Assembly: GCF_002093745.1 (NCBI RefSeq)
Contig: NZ_MTSB01000006.1
Span: 62,001-126,000 of the forward strand
Length of the DNA stretch: 64,000 nt
Source: Pseudomonas graminis
Lineage (GTDB): Bacteria; Pseudomonadota; Gammaproteobacteria; Pseudomonadales; Pseudomonadaceae
Direction: 5' to 3'
In this document: positions 1-8,952 of the stretch, piece after piece
Position numbering within the stretch: the first letter of the stretch is position 1
Layout: each line of letters opens with the position of its first letter
Notes under the pieces: model-generated
The model's database searches: none
Seen by the model: the letters and a program-made list of their open reading frames with translations, nothing else
What the model was told of the DNA's origin: nothing
Made by a program: the position numbers and the translations under genes

Positions 1-772
1 GGGACTCGGCCATGATCGCGCCGATCAGAAACGCGCCCAGCACCATGCTGTATTCCAGCTTGACCACCAGCAGGCAGAAGCCGAAGCACAAGCCCAGCAC
101 GGTGATCAGCAGCATCTCGTTGCTTTCGAATCTGGCCACGTAAGACAGCAAGCGCGGGACCAACAGGATGCCGACCACCAGCGCCACGATCATGAACAGC
201 GACAGCTTGCCCACGGTGGAAAACACTTCGCCCGAACTGACCGAACCGCTGACGGCGATGCCGGACAGCAGCGCAATAATGCCGATGCCCAAGATGTCTT
301 CGACGATCAACACGCCGAAGATCAATTGGGCAAAATGCTGGTTCTTCATCTTCAGGTCGTTGAGCGCCTTGACGATGATGGTGGTCGAGGAAATCGCCAG
401 AATGGCGCCGAGAAACAGCGAGTCCATGGTTTTCCAGCCGAAGAACTGACCGATCTCGTAGCCGATCCAGATCATCAGCGCAATTTCGAGAAAAGCCGCG
501 ATGAACGCGGTAGCACCGACCTTGAACAGCTTGCGCAGGCTGAACTCCAGCCCCAGGCAGAACATCAGGAAAATCACCCCGAGTTCGGCCAGAATCTTGA
601 TGGTCTCCTCATCATGGATCAGGCTGACCGGCGGCGTGTGCGGGCCGATGATGAAACCCGCGACGATATAACCCAACACCACCGGTTGCCTGAGGCGATG
701 AAAGAGGATGGTCACCACACCGGCCACCAGCATGATCACTGCCAGGTCCTGAATGAAATTGATGGCATGCAT
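1..772 (-). CDS. Kef-type cation:proton antiporter (partial, C-terminus off window)
   Basis: The reading frame is open from the ATG at 772 to the left edge and encodes about 257 residues beginning MHAINFIQDLAVIMLVAGVV. It is a string of hydrophobic helices with the CPA2 family pattern: RQPVVLGYIVAGFIIGPHTP near the N-terminus, then LGVIFLMFCLGLEFS, LGAILAISSTTIIVKAL and FGVLIVEDILGIGIIALLSG. Such proteins exchange K+ or Na+ for protons across the inner membrane. An AGGAGC ribosome site lies a few bases before the ATG. The C-terminal part, including any TrkA-N (RCK) domain that would separate KefB/KefC/YbaL types, is outside the window, so the exact subtype is open. It is transcribed divergently from the thioesterase at 1065. 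Confidence 0.85.
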   Translation of the reverse strand, partial: MHAINFIQDLAVIMLVAGVVTILFHRLRQPVVLGYIVAGFIIGPHTPPVSLIHDEETIKILAELGVIFLMFCLGLEFSLRKLFKVGATAFIAAFLEIALMIWIGYEIGQFFGWKTMDSLFLGAILAISSTTIIVKALNDLKMKNQHFAQLIFGVLIVEDILGIGIIALLSGIAVSGSVSSGEVFSTVGKLSLFMIVALVVGILLVPRLLSYVARFESNEMLLITVLGLCFGFCLLVVKLEYSMVLGAFLIGAIMAES

Positions 773-1064
773 GGTGGCAAAGCTCCTTTTGATGATGACG
801 TCCTGAACCGATATCGCCACGCCTCGTAAGGCGTCAGCCACCCGCTTCGTCATCAAAATCCGATTAAAACGTAAGAAAAAACCCGATCCACAGGTTTTTG
901 CAGGTTATCACTGCCCCCTTCGACATAAAGCCGGTGCAATATATGGAAACAGATAGTTATGAGGCGTGACGGTCGCCCGCTGGCCAGCGTCCCGATAACT
1001 GTCGCAAGCCCTTCTGAGCGCCAGCATAGGCGTCCCTTGAACACCTTGACCGTGTGAGTACGCT

Positions 1065-1550
1065 ATGGAACCCGGAAACGCCCAGCTGTCGATGACTGTA
1101 TTGATGACCCCGGACATGGCCAATTTCTCTGGCAACGTACACGGCGGTACCTTGCTCAAGTACCTGGACGAAGTGGCCTATGCGTGCGCAAGCCGTTACG
1201 CCGGGCGCTACGTGGTGACACTGTCGGTGGATCAGGTGATTTTTCGCGAGCCTGTGCATGTCGGCGAGCTGGTGACCTTTCTGGCATCGGTCAATTACAC
1301 CGGCAATACCTCGATGGAAGTCGGCATCAAAGTGGTGACCGAAAACATCCGCGAGCGCTCGGTTCGTCATTCCAACAGCTGCTTCTTCACGATGGTTGCC
1401 GTCGACGACAACCGCAAGCCCGCCAGCGTCCCGCCTCTGGAACCGGAATCTGCCGATGCCAAGCGCCGTTATATCCAGGCACAGCAACGCCGCCAGCTGC
1501 GTCAGGAACTGGAAAAGCGTTATCAGGACATCAAAGAAGAAGCGGTGTAA
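1065..1550 (+). CDS. Acyl-CoA thioesterase, hotdog fold (YciA/BACH type)
   Basis: A 161-residue protein with the hotdog acyl-CoA hydrolase signature NFSGNVHGGTLLKYLDEVAY at about residues 21-40, including the usual Asn and Asp of the active site, followed by the family pattern of FREPVHVGELVTFLASV. It is expected to hydrolyse acyl-CoA to free fatty acid and CoA in the cytoplasm as a hexamer. The C-terminal 30 residues are charged and probably helical. It stands alone, divergent from the antiporter gene and convergent with pdxY. Physiological substrate length cannot be read from the sequence. Confidence 0.88.
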   Translation: MEPGNAQLSMTVLMTPDMANFSGNVHGGTLLKYLDEVAYACASRYAGRYVVTLSVDQVIFREPVHVGELVTFLASVNYTGNTSMEVGIKVVTENIRERSVRHSNSCFFTMVAVDDNRKPASVPPLEPESADAKRRYIQAQQRRQLRQELEKRYQDIKEEAV

Positions 1551-1599
1551 TCCATCAGGCTCAGGCAAGGACGCCCGAGCCGCTGATGACACACCTGTC

Positions 1600-2466
1600 T
1601 CAGAGCCGTACCGCTTCGAACTTCACCCGTGGGTGCGCGATACGATCCTGAGCACGGACCAGCTCAAGTTCATAGCTGCCGCAGGCCTGGGTTTCCAGCA
1701 ATACTTCGTGGACAGCGGCGGCGGTGAATTCGAATGCGGCCACCAGGTCGTCGCCCAAAAGCACCCGCGCCAGGAACAGACCGGACGTGAGGTCGCCCAC
1801 ACCCACCGGCTGACGCGGGAACGCCAGCAGCGGACGACGCAGATGCCAGCTTGCATCGGCGGTCACCAGCAGCATTTCGAAACCCTCGGCAGCCTTGCCG
1901 GGATAATCCAGGTGTTTGACCACCACGGCTTTCGGGCCTCGTGCCAACAGCGCTCGGGCCATTGCGAGGCAATCGAGCAATGAATCGGGCTTGCGACCCG
2001 AGAAGCTGTCCAGTTCCAGCTGATTGGGGCACATGAAGTCCGCCATCGCGGCCGCCTCTTCCAACAGAAAATCACCGACCTCCGGTGCGACAATGCAGCC
2101 TTTTTCCGGATGGCCCATCACCGGGTCGCACAGGTACAACGCCTTGGGGTTGGCGGCCTTGATGCGTGCTACACCGGTCAGAATCGCCCGGCCCTGCGCC
2201 GCACTGCCCAGGTATCCGGACAAAACGGCATCACAGTTGCCCAGCTCGCCAATCGCCGCAATGCCGTCGATCAATGCCGGAATCTGCTGCGGAGCCAGCA
2301 CTTCACCCGTCCATTGCTTGTACTGAGTGTGGTTGGAGAACTGAACCGTGTTGAGCGGCCAGACATTGACCCCGATACGCTGCATCGGGAACACCGCTGC
2401 GCTGTTGCCGGCGTGGCCGAACACCACATGGGACTGAATGGCGAGCAAGTGAGGCGTACGTTTCAT
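1600..2466 (-). CDS. pdxY: Pyridoxal kinase
   Basis: The start is the ATG at 2466 ([20 protein letters not shown]), giving 288 residues, the usual PdxY length; an upstream extension of the open frame lacks family similarity. Ribokinase-fold landmarks are present: [20 protein letters not shown] at the N-terminus, the ATP/Mg region [13 protein letters not shown], and the C-terminal anion-hole motif [13 protein letters not shown] with the catalytic Asp in GVGD. The enzyme phosphorylates pyridoxal to pyridoxal 5'-phosphate in the B6 salvage route. It appears monocistronic, convergent with the thioesterase. Confidence 0.93.
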   Translation of the reverse strand: MKRTPHLLAIQSHVVFGHAGNSAAVFPMQRIGVNVWPLNTVQFSNHTQYKQWTGEVLAPQQIPALIDGIAAIGELGNCDAVLSGYLGSAAQGRAILTGVARIKAANPKALYLCDPVMGHPEKGCIVAPEVGDFLLEEAAAMADFMCPNQLELDSFSGRKPDSLLDCLAMARALLARGPKAVVVKHLDYPGKAAEGFEMLLVTADASWHLRRPLLAFPRQPVGVGDLTSGLFLARVLLGDDLVAAFEFTAAAVHEVLLETQACGSYELELVRAQDRIAHPRVKFEAVRL

Positions 2467-2584
2467 GACGGGTAGAATCCTGAACACGATGCAAATGCAA
2501 TTATGAGAAATATAAGTGCCGCAGTATGGCTGTAAATCACTCAGGACAGTTAAGCTGGTCACTCCTACGTTGGAGCACTCCGTC

Positions 2585-2977
2585 ATGCTGACCCTGGGAA
2601 ACATCTTCGTGCTGATGCTGTTCGCGAGCGCCGCGGCCTGGTGGTGGCACGCCCATGGTTTGCGTGAAAAAGCGCTGGCGCGTGTCAAACAGCACTGCGC
2701 GCGGCTCGAACTCCAACTGCTGGACGACGCCGTCGCCCTGCGTCGCCTGACATTCGCCCTCGACGCCCAAGGCCGCAAGCGTCTGGCCCGGGTGTATGGC
2801 TTCGAGTTCACCGTCACCGGCGAACAGCGCCACCCCGGTACGATCACAATGTTTGGCGCCCACACCGCGCACATTGAACTGGCGCCCTACCCGTTCGAAA
2901 TCAAGACACCACCGCCCAGCGCAGAAATCATTCAGATGAGCGAATGGCGTCAATCGCACCAGAAGTGGAAGCAGTAG
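2585..2977 (+). CDS. DUF3301 family membrane-anchored protein
   Basis: A 130-residue protein from the ATG at 2585; a longer frame from 2516 has no family support before this Met. The N-terminus is one hydrophobic anchor ([18 protein letters not shown]), followed by a soluble part with the DUF3301 pattern: [17 protein letters not shown], then [20 protein letters not shown] and a closing IELAPYPFE. Function of the family is unknown. The gene lies between divergent pdxY and the convergent COG0523 gene. About 70 bases separate it from that gene, with a weak GTCGC...GCGAC inverted repeat at about 2978-3000 that could help termination. Confidence 0.8.
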   Translation: MLTLGNIFVLMLFASAAAWWWHAHGLREKALARVKQHCARLELQLLDDAVALRRLTFALDAQGRKRLARVYGFEFTVTGEQRHPGTITMFGAHTAHIELAPYPFEIKTPPPSAEIIQMSEWRQSHQKWKQ

Positions 2978-3046
2978 TCGCGCATAACGCTCGTTGCGAC
3001 GCTTCGGTGTGATGACATTGCGCTGCGTCCGATCTTGAGCAAGGCG

Positions 3047-4018
3047 TCACATCCGGCAGTCGGCCATCTGCGCCTGCAACTTATCCACATCCTGCGGTGT
3101 GGAAAAGATCAATTCCAGGCGCGAATCCTGCCGCCACTCGCTGATTTGCCAAGCAATCGGTGCGCCATGTGAGACGTTGCCCGAATACCAGCCGCCGTTG
3201 CTGTGGATAACCATTTTCGCCCGTTGCCACGTCATGCTCTCCAGCCATTGCAGCACCCGTTGCAGGTCAAATTGCTGCGACGCGTGCCAGCGCCAGCCGA
3301 TACTCCAGCCGTCAGGACTGCTTTGACTAAGGCAGATCGGCACACGTGGGTCCGTCCAGAGCGCAGGCAACTGGCCGATGCCGGCGGGTAATGTCAGGTT
3401 ATCCACAGCCTGTTTATCCACAGCCGGTCCGCCGACAAAACCCGGCAGGCTCTGCAGCGACAGCTCTCCGTGGCGGGTCCAGAGCAACGTGTGCGACTTC
3501 AACCGTGCAGCCAGTGCGTAACGCGACGGCGGGTCCAGTTGTTCGGATTTGTTCATGACCACCAGACCTGCGTCCGCCAGCGCCTCCTGCTGGGTATCGG
3601 GCAACGGAAAGCCTGCGGCCATTGCTGCCGAGTCCAGCACCATCACGCTGGGCTGGACAGACAGCACGCCGCGCCAGGGTGCTTCACGCAACTGCGCCAT
3701 CAGTTGCGCAGGATGCCCAAGGCCCGAGGGTTCGATCAATAAACGATCAGGTCGGGCCTTGCGCAACAATCGTCCCAGGCCGATCTGGAACGGCACACCA
3801 TTGACGCAACACAGGCAGCCGCCAGCCACTTCACCAAGTGCGATACCATCGGCAGCCGTGTTCAGTAGCGCGGCGTCCAGGCCGATCTGACCAAACTCGT
3901 TGATCAACACAGCCCAACGTTCGTTGTCGGGTTTCTGCGCCAGCAGGCGTTTGATCAGGCTGGTCTTGCCGGCGCCCAGCGGGCCACCGATGACGTGCGT
4001 GGGGATGTTCTGCAGCAT
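3047..4018 (-). CDS. COG0523-family G3E GTPase, putative metallochaperone
   Basis: From the ATG at 4018 the protein has 323 residues; an in-frame ATG ten codons upstream (4048) is an alternative, and neither has a strong ribosome site. Landmarks are Walker A GGPLGAGKTS, the metal-binding CxCC motif in GEVAGGCLCCVNGVPFQ, the switch region LLIEPSGLGHPAQL and the base-recognition motif VVMNKSEQ. C-terminal CobW_C features follow. These GTPases deliver or handle metal ions, often zinc or cobalt, in the cytoplasm. It is the second COG0523 protein in this 3 kb zinc-related block, shorter and more divergent than the one at 5098-6309, which suggests a different client. No Zur-like site is visible in its short upstream gap. 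Confidence 0.88.
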   Translation of the reverse strand: MLQNIPTHVIGGPLGAGKTSLIKRLLAQKPDNERWAVLINEFGQIGLDAALLNTAADGIALGEVAGGCLCCVNGVPFQIGLGRLLRKARPDRLLIEPSGLGHPAQLMAQLREAPWRGVLSVQPSVMVLDSAAMAAGFPLPDTQQEALADAGLVVMNKSEQLDPPSRYALAARLKSHTLLWTRHGELSLQSLPGFVGGPAVDKQAVDNLTLPAGIGQLPALWTDPRVPICLSQSSPDGWSIGWRWHASQQFDLQRVLQWLESMTWQRAKMVIHSNGGWYSGNVSHGAPIAWQISEWRQDSRLELIFSTPQDVDKLQAQMADCRM

Positions 4019-4070
4019 GGGATCACTTTTGACGAAAGCGTGGGTCATTGAAGAGCAAGGGAAGGTAACG

Positions 4071-4442
4071 ATGCAAGCAATACGGCTGACTGCTCGCCTG
4101 GCGCTGATCTCGCTGGCGATGTCTTCAGGTCTGGCATGGGCCGAGGCGTGCCTGGTACACAGCCAGGCAGAGCGGCTCGACGTCAAAGTCTGCCAGGAAA
4201 ATATCAACATCCCGACGGACCTGTTCAAGGACGGGTTCTGCCAGCCAGAACTGGCCGGGCAAAAGACCGAAACCACCTATTCGGCGCAATGCCCGACCGG
4301 CGCGTTTGGCGTCTGCAGCAATGCGCAGGTTGCCAATATGCCTTACCGCGAGAACATCCACTATTACGGCGTCGCCGGTGACGCGTTGTACCTCAAGCCG
4401 TTTTGCGAGGGCCAGAGCAAAGGTCAGTGGATAACGCCGTAA
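4071..4442 (+). CDS. Small secreted Cys-containing protein, function unknown
   Basis: A 123-residue protein with a clear signal peptide (LTARLALISLAMSSGLAWAE, cleavage likely near AWA-EA). The mature part has six Cys residues (ACLVH, KVCQE, GFCQP, AQCPT, GVCSN, PFCEG), which suggests a disulfide-bonded periplasmic or secreted protein. The ATG at 4071 is preceded by AAGGGAAGG, a good ribosome site. It starts 52 bases from the divergent COG0523 gene and ends five bases from the convergent DUF1826 gene, so it is embedded in the zinc block. I do not recognise a family. Confidence 0.75.
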   Translation: MQAIRLTARLALISLAMSSGLAWAEACLVHSQAERLDVKVCQENINIPTDLFKDGFCQPELAGQKTETTYSAQCPTGAFGVCSNAQVANMPYRENIHYYGVAGDALYLKPFCEGQSKGQWITP

Positions 4443-4447
4443 TCAGC

Positions 4448-5098
4448 CTATGCAAGCCAGTCCAGGGTCAGAATCAGCCTGCGCTCGTTATGCGCCAACG
4501 GCGGCGAGCGATGGATCAGGCCGAACCCCTCGTTACCCTTCCAGCGCTCGCCCTTGAGCAGCGCCACATCGCCGCTGCCGATCTGCTGGATCTGCGCAGC
4601 GTCACACGGTTCGGCGTCAGGGCGACCGAGCTGCTTGCGGTCCATCACGTCTTCGTGCAGCCACTGGCTGCCGACTCCGCCATAGGTGGTAATCAGGCGC
4701 ACCGGCACGTGATCCACATGGAAGCGCGGGCACATGGCCTTGTCCAGCACCCTCAGGCGCAGACCGACGCAGTCGGCACCCAGCAGGCAGGCGTAGGCGC
4801 TCACCAGCCACGAAACGTCGGCAACGAAGCCTTGGTAACCCTGCAGATCGGCATAGCCCGACGCCAGCATGCTCAGATTCGGCTCGACATCGCCGCCCTT
4901 CACCTCAAGGGTCATCGATTCGGCGAGCGGCTCGTTCATCGACAGCAGCAAGGTGCTGAAGTCTTCGATGTGCGCGGGTAAACGGCGCTGCCAGACCGCA
5001 AGATTGACGTCGTCTTCCAGCACCTGGCTCAAGACTGCGGGCATGTCGTCTTGAACCTGACGCACCGATGAAGGGTATTTCAGAAGAGGAGCAAGCAT
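4448..5098 (-). CDS. DUF1826 family protein
   Basis: A 216-residue protein matching the DUF1826 family found beside ZigA-type GTPases in pseudomonads. A conserved core includes CPRFHVDHVPVRLITTYGG and SQWLHEDVMDRK; the Cys/His/His/Asp arrangement could bind metal, which is inference. The start codon shares one base with the stop codon of the upstream zigA gene (TGATG), so the two are translationally coupled and form an operon reading leftwards. Co-transcription with zigA and the Zur-like site ahead of that gene suggest expression in zinc starvation. Molecular function is not established. Confidence 0.85.
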   Translation of the reverse strand: MLAPLLKYPSSVRQVQDDMPAVLSQVLEDDVNLAVWQRRLPAHIEDFSTLLLSMNEPLAESMTLEVKGGDVEPNLSMLASGYADLQGYQGFVADVSWLVSAYACLLGADCVGLRLRVLDKAMCPRFHVDHVPVRLITTYGGVGSQWLHEDVMDRKQLGRPDAEPCDAAQIQQIGSGDVALLKGERWKGNEGFGLIHRSPPLAHNERRLILTLDWLA

Positions 5099-6309
5099 CA
5101 GGCAGCCACCTCTTCCATATGCCAGGACCCGAACGGATCATCCAGTTTGCGCCAGGATTCAACACTCTCTGCCATCTCGGCGTCGGTAAGCAGGCAGCCG
5201 TCCAGCTCGGACGTCAGCCGTGCAAAATCGATGTTCTGCCCGATAAACACCAGCTCCTGACGACAGTCTCCGGTTTCGGTGGACCAGTTTTCAAGAATCG
5301 AGGCCACGCTTTCCTTGTCCTCAGGCCAACTGTCACGGCCTACAAAACGCCACCAGCGTCCGGCGAAACCATGGCGCATCAAGCCGCCCGCCTGCGACCA
5401 GCTCCCCGCATCCTTGTATTTGCTGGCCAGCCAGAAGAAACCCTTGGAGCGCAGCAGTTTGCCGTTGGTCCAGGGTTGATTGATGAAATCGAAGAAGCGT
5501 TGCGGATGAAAGGGACGACGAGCGCGATAGGCCGTCGAAGCGATGCCGTATTCTTCGGTTTCGGGCACGTGTTCACCGCGCATCTCTTTCAGCCAGCCTG
5601 GGGCCTGGGAAGCACGCTCGAAGTCGAAACGCCCGGTGTTGAGGATCTTCGCCAAGGGCACCTGGCCCATGACCATCGGCACGATGTCGGCATCGGGATT
5701 CAGGCGTTTCAGAATCGCCATCAGCTCCGCTCGCTCGCTGGAGCTGATCAGGTCGATCTTGCTGAGCAGAATGACGTCCGCAAACTCGATCTGCTCGATC
5801 AGCAGGTCAGTAATTGAACGGTCATCGTCTTCACCGAGGGTTTCGCCGCGTGTGGCCAGGCCATCGGCTGCTTCGTAATCAAGCAGGAAATTCACCCCGT
5901 CGACCACGGTCACCATCGTGTCCAGCCGCGCGAGGTCGGTCAGACTCTTGCCCGCTTCATCACGGAAGGTGAAGGTCTCGGCCACGGGCAGCGGTTCGGA
6001 AATGCCTGTGGATTCGATCAACAGGTAGTCAAAGCGCCCGTCCTGAGCGAGACGGCTGACTTCTTCGAGCAAGTCCTCGCGCAACGTGCAGCAGATGCAG
6101 CCGTTGCTCATTTCAATCAGCTTTTCTTCGGCACGATTCAGGCTGACATCACGCTGAACTTCGCTGCCATCAATGTTGATCTCGCTCATATCATTGACGA
6201 TAACGGCCACGCGCAAATTTTCACGATTACGCAGTATGTAATTGAGTAGAGTGCTTTTACCGGCACCGAGAAAGCCGGACAGTACGGTGACAGGTAGACG
6301 GTTCGACAT
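5098..6309 (-). CDS. zigA: ZigA-type COG0523 zinc-starvation GTPase
   Basis: A 403-residue G3E GTPase. Landmarks: Walker [17 protein letters not shown], metal motif [14 protein letters not shown] (CxCC), switch region [19 protein letters not shown], Walker B-like [13 protein letters not shown], base recognition LLSKIDLIS, and a C-terminal CobW_C domain with [12 protein letters not shown]. The protein is the long YciC/ZigA type, which in Pseudomonas is induced under zinc limitation and thought to deliver zinc to client enzymes. A 13-base Zur-like palindrome lies about 90 bases upstream. It is followed at once by the coupled DUF1826 gene. The symbol follows P. aeruginosa usage by similarity of type and neighbourhood. 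Confidence 0.88.
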   Translation of the reverse strand: MSNRLPVTVLSGFLGAGKSTLLNYILRNRENLRVAVIVNDMSEINIDGSEVQRDVSLNRAEEKLIEMSNGCICCTLREDLLEEVSRLAQDGRFDYLLIESTGISEPLPVAETFTFRDEAGKSLTDLARLDTMVTVVDGVNFLLDYEAADGLATRGETLGEDDDRSITDLLIEQIEFADVILLSKIDLISSSERAELMAILKRLNPDADIVPMVMGQVPLAKILNTGRFDFERASQAPGWLKEMRGEHVPETEEYGIASTAYRARRPFHPQRFFDFINQPWTNGKLLRSKGFFWLASKYKDAGSWSQAGGLMRHGFAGRWWRFVGRDSWPEDKESVASILENWSTETGDCRQELVFIGQNIDFARLTSELDGCLLTDAEMAESVESWRKLDDPFGSWHMEEVAA

Positions 6310-6398
6310 CAGGATTCTCCAGGCGGTGCAAGGCTTGGGCCTTGTTCATGTCGGCTGCAACGAACCCTTCAGGCAGCCGACTCTAATCACTACATGAT

Positions 6399-6411
6399 GT
6401 TATAGTATAAC
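6399..6411. promoter_or_regulatory. Zur-like operator between zigA and a divergent secreted protein gene
   Basis: GTTATAGTATAAC is a perfect palindrome around a central G and matches the gammaproteobacterial Zur core GTTATAnTATAAC. It lies in the shared upstream region of zigA (start 6309) and the gene at 6450, so one repressor dimer could control both. No binding data; the call rests on sequence and the zinc-related neighbours. Confidence 0.75.
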
Positions 6412-6449
6412 AAGCAAAAATAGCTACTGACCTCGATGACGGGTTTTTC

Positions 6450-6827
6450 ATGAAAGGACTGATAACGGGCGTGATCATGCTGCTGGCGCTGGCCAGTGCA
6501 GACGCAATGGCCGTTGCTCCGGATCTCGCACGCTGCACACGCAGCGCAACGGTACTGGCGTGCAACGACGCGCTGGGCAATAGCTACAGCGTGGTGACCG
6601 CCGGGCCGACGACCTGGTTGAGAGGGTACGAACGAATCGACAACCGGCGTTGGGCTCAGACCAATAGCCGCTATGGCCAACTGACGTTTTTTACCGGGCT
6701 GGCCTCGAACGGCGAAGCGTGGGTGGGCACCGTTCAGCGCGTGGGCTGGACGACGATCACGCGGGTATCGAGTTCAAGCGGTACGCGCAGCAAGATCACC
6801 TGCAGCCGACTGAACGGCTGCCACTGA
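6450..6827 (+). CDS. Small secreted protein divergent from zigA
   Basis: A 125-residue protein with a signal peptide (ITGVIMLLALASADAMAVAP). The mature part contains four Cys residues (ARCTRS, LACNDA, ITCSRL and NGCH) and Trp/Tyr-rich stretches. It ends CSRLNGCH. The start lies 39 bases from a perfect Zur-like palindrome, so expression in zinc limitation is likely. It ends four bases before the convergent amidase gene. No family is recognised; a periplasmic role is inferred only from the signal peptide. Confidence 0.75.
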   Translation: MKGLITGVIMLLALASADAMAVAPDLARCTRSATVLACNDALGNSYSVVTAGPTTWLRGYERIDNRRWAQTNSRYGQLTFFTGLASNGEAWVGTVQRVGWTTITRVSSSSGTRSKITCSRLNGCH

Positions 6828-6831
6828 TGGA

Positions 6832-8061
6832 TCAAACCTGCTGTTCACGCTTCTGCGCCTGCACCCAGGCCATGTGCGAATCCACTGGCGGGTTGCGCTG
6901 GAAATAGCGTTGCAGGCCATCGAACAATCCGTCTGCAACGGCCTGTTGATGGCGCGCCGTGACGAGCCGCTGGCTGTCGCGGCTGTTGGAGATGAATCCG
7001 GTTTCGACCAGAATCGACGGCACGTCCGGCGATTTCAGCACCGCAAACCCGGCCTGTTCCACGCGTTTCTGATGCAGCGTGGTAATGCCTTCCAGGCTGC
7101 CTAATACCGTGTGGCCCAATTGCAGGCTGGCCGCGATAGTAGCGTTCATCGACATGTCGAGAATGACGCCGGCCAGCATCGGGTCTTTATCCTTGAGATT
7201 GAGCAGCGACGTCGCCCCCAACAGGTCCGCGCCATTCTCCCGTTGCGCCATGAAGCGCGCCGTCGCCGAGGTTGCACCGCCTTCGGACAGCGCAAACACC
7301 GAAGCACCGGAAGCCGTCAGCCGAGGCGCAGCATCTGCATGCACAGAGATGAACATGTCGGCGTTGGATTTGTGCGCGAACTCGACACGCTTACGCAGCG
7401 GCACGAAGAAATCATCGTTACGCACCAGGCGCACATCAAAGCCCTTCTCGCGCTTCAAGCGTCTGGCCAGCAATTGGGCAATGGAGAGCACCACGTCTTT
7501 CTCGCGCTCGCCACGAGAGCCGACTGCGCCTGGGTCTTTGCCACCGTGACCGGCGTCGACCACCACCATAATGTCGCGTCCGGTGTGCGCTTTGCTCTGG
7601 ATCGGAACCGGGACAGGTGGCGGGAGTTCTGCCATCTGCACCGGTACGCGGGCCGTGGCGCTCATGTCCAGCACCAGCCGATGGCCCTGCGCGCCCTCGG
7701 GGCCAAGCAGAAAGCTGTTGAGTTGCACAGGAGCGGTCAGGTCCAGAACGATGCGCGTGTCATCGCCCGTACCGTAGTGCCCGGAGCGAATCGATTTGAT
7801 GACGGTGCGATCAAGCGCCAACTGACTGAAATCGCCTGTCAGCCGTGAACCGCTGACATCGATGATCAACCGATCAGGCGCGGTGAGCGTGAACGTTTTG
7901 TATTGCACCGGACCGCTCAGATCAAGGACAAGCCGCAGCTTGTCGTTGGCACGCCACAAGCGAGCATTACGAATCTGCATCTGCGCGGCGTAACTGCCCA
8001 GCGGCAGAGTCAGGGCCGCGCTGGCCAGTAGCATGTTGAGCAGCATTTGGCGTCGGTGCAT
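6832..8061 (-). CDS. amiA: N-acetylmuramoyl-L-alanine amidase (AMIN + Amidase_3), zinc-regulon copy
   Basis: From the ATG at 8061 (a TTG four codons upstream is less likely) the protein has 409 residues. It begins with an export signal (MHRRQMLLNMLLASAALTLP), then an N-terminal AMIN domain (ARLWRANDKLRLVLDLSGP) that targets septal peptidoglycan, then the catalytic Amidase_3 domain: VVVDAGHGGKDPGAVG (zinc His), EKDVVLSIAQ (zinc Glu), MFISVHADA (zinc His) and SILVETGFISN (catalytic Glu). It cleaves the amide bond between MurNAc and the stem peptide. The neighbourhood and upstream Zur-like box suggest it is a backup amidase made in zinc shortage; amiA is the name used for the equivalent in P. 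aeruginosa. Confidence 0.9.
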   Translation of the reverse strand: MHRRQMLLNMLLASAALTLPLGSYAAQMQIRNARLWRANDKLRLVLDLSGPVQYKTFTLTAPDRLIIDVSGSRLTGDFSQLALDRTVIKSIRSGHYGTGDDTRIVLDLTAPVQLNSFLLGPEGAQGHRLVLDMSATARVPVQMAELPPPVPVPIQSKAHTGRDIMVVVDAGHGGKDPGAVGSRGEREKDVVLSIAQLLARRLKREKGFDVRLVRNDDFFVPLRKRVEFAHKSNADMFISVHADAAPRLTASGASVFALSEGGATSATARFMAQRENGADLLGATSLLNLKDKDPMLAGVILDMSMNATIAASLQLGHTVLGSLEGITTLHQKRVEQAGFAVLKSPDVPSILVETGFISNSRDSQRLVTARHQQAVADGLFDGLQRYFQRNPPVDSHMAWVQAQKREQQV

Positions 8062-8121
8062 GGAATGTCTCAAAGAGCAAATCGAGCATCCCGGCTCACG
8101 AAGGGTTCATCCACATCAATA

Positions 8122-8134
8122 GTAACAATATAAC
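8122..8134. promoter_or_regulatory. Zur-like operator upstream of the amidase gene
   Basis: GTAACAATATAAC matches the GTTATAnTATAAC core at 10 of 12 defined positions, with the TATAAC half-site intact. It is about 60 bases upstream of the amidase ATG, the right place for a repressor site. Confidence 0.55.
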
Positions 8135-8261
8135 ATGCAGTTACAGACGAAAGATGAGGCCCTTCATGAAGATTCCGTCATGAAGCGCGAGGTCGAAAAC
8201 GACAAAAATTCATCGTTTTCATCTTCAGTGTTCCACGTGGAACATAACTCCATGAATTTGA

Positions 8262-8783
8262 TCAGGTACGTGGCGCCACGTTACCGCACTGCGGCCCCAA
8301 CCAGACCGCACGGGTGTCCATGCTGCCGTTCTGCTGCTGGCCGGTTGCGTTGAATGTACCGACCACTTTGGTAGTGAACTCTCGGTCGCTGAGGAATTGT
8401 GCCTGCCCGGTGCCCTGCGCTTTGGGGCACGAGAACTGGAAGTTCCAGGTCTTGCCATTGCGAGCGGTGATTTTCTGCGTACACCCCGACGCCGGGTCGG
8501 TCAGCGGAATGTCGTCCGACTGCACCTGAGCCTGAGTCAGGCAAGCCCGTACGCCTTTGCCGCCCAGCGTGACGCCCTGCTTTTTCATCATCTGTTCCAT
8601 CATGGCGCGCTGCTCCGGCGGCAGGTTTTGTAACTGCCCGAGCATCAACTGCATGTCCGGCAACTGCTGACCATCCACCTTCATATTGCTCGAGGTCAGC
8701 TCCCAAAGGCCCGGCTGCAGCATCTGCGCCTGAGCCAAAGGAGTCGCGAGGCAAAACATCCAAGCCAACATGCGTTTGTTCAT
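8262..8783 (-). CDS. DUF3617 family secreted protein
   Basis: A 173-residue protein from the ATG at 8783, with a signal peptide (MNKRMLAWMFCLATPLAQAQ). The mature start QMLQPGLWELTSSNMKVDG is the DUF3617 hallmark. A Met/Gln-rich helix (EQRAMMEQMMKKQGV) and Cys residues in RACLTQAQ, SGCTQKI, FSCPKA and QCGN follow. The family is periplasmic and uncharacterised. Longer open frame upstream of 8783 lacks similarity and is rejected. It diverges from cls. Confidence 0.82.
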   Translation of the reverse strand: MNKRMLAWMFCLATPLAQAQMLQPGLWELTSSNMKVDGQQLPDMQLMLGQLQNLPPEQRAMMEQMMKKQGVTLGGKGVRACLTQAQVQSDDIPLTDPASGCTQKITARNGKTWNFQFSCPKAQGTGQAQFLSDREFTTKVVGTFNATGQQQNGSMDTRAVWLGPQCGNVAPRT

Positions 8784-8952
8784 TTCAAGATTCCTGATCA
8801 GGCAGAAGCAATACAGACAGGACCGGAGCAATCCGGCCGAAAGATAAGGCTTAGACGACACAAGCGTCGCCCAGTTGCACCGGTAATAAAATAGCGACAT
8901 TCCCGCCCAGCTGTGGTCTGTTAGGCGTTCAAGGCGAGGAGCATTGTTCCAC

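Noticed and set aside
326..829. Plus-strand frame of 167 codons across the antiporter gene
   Set aside because: Shadow of the minus-strand antiporter; composition is His/Asp/Gln-rich with no family features.
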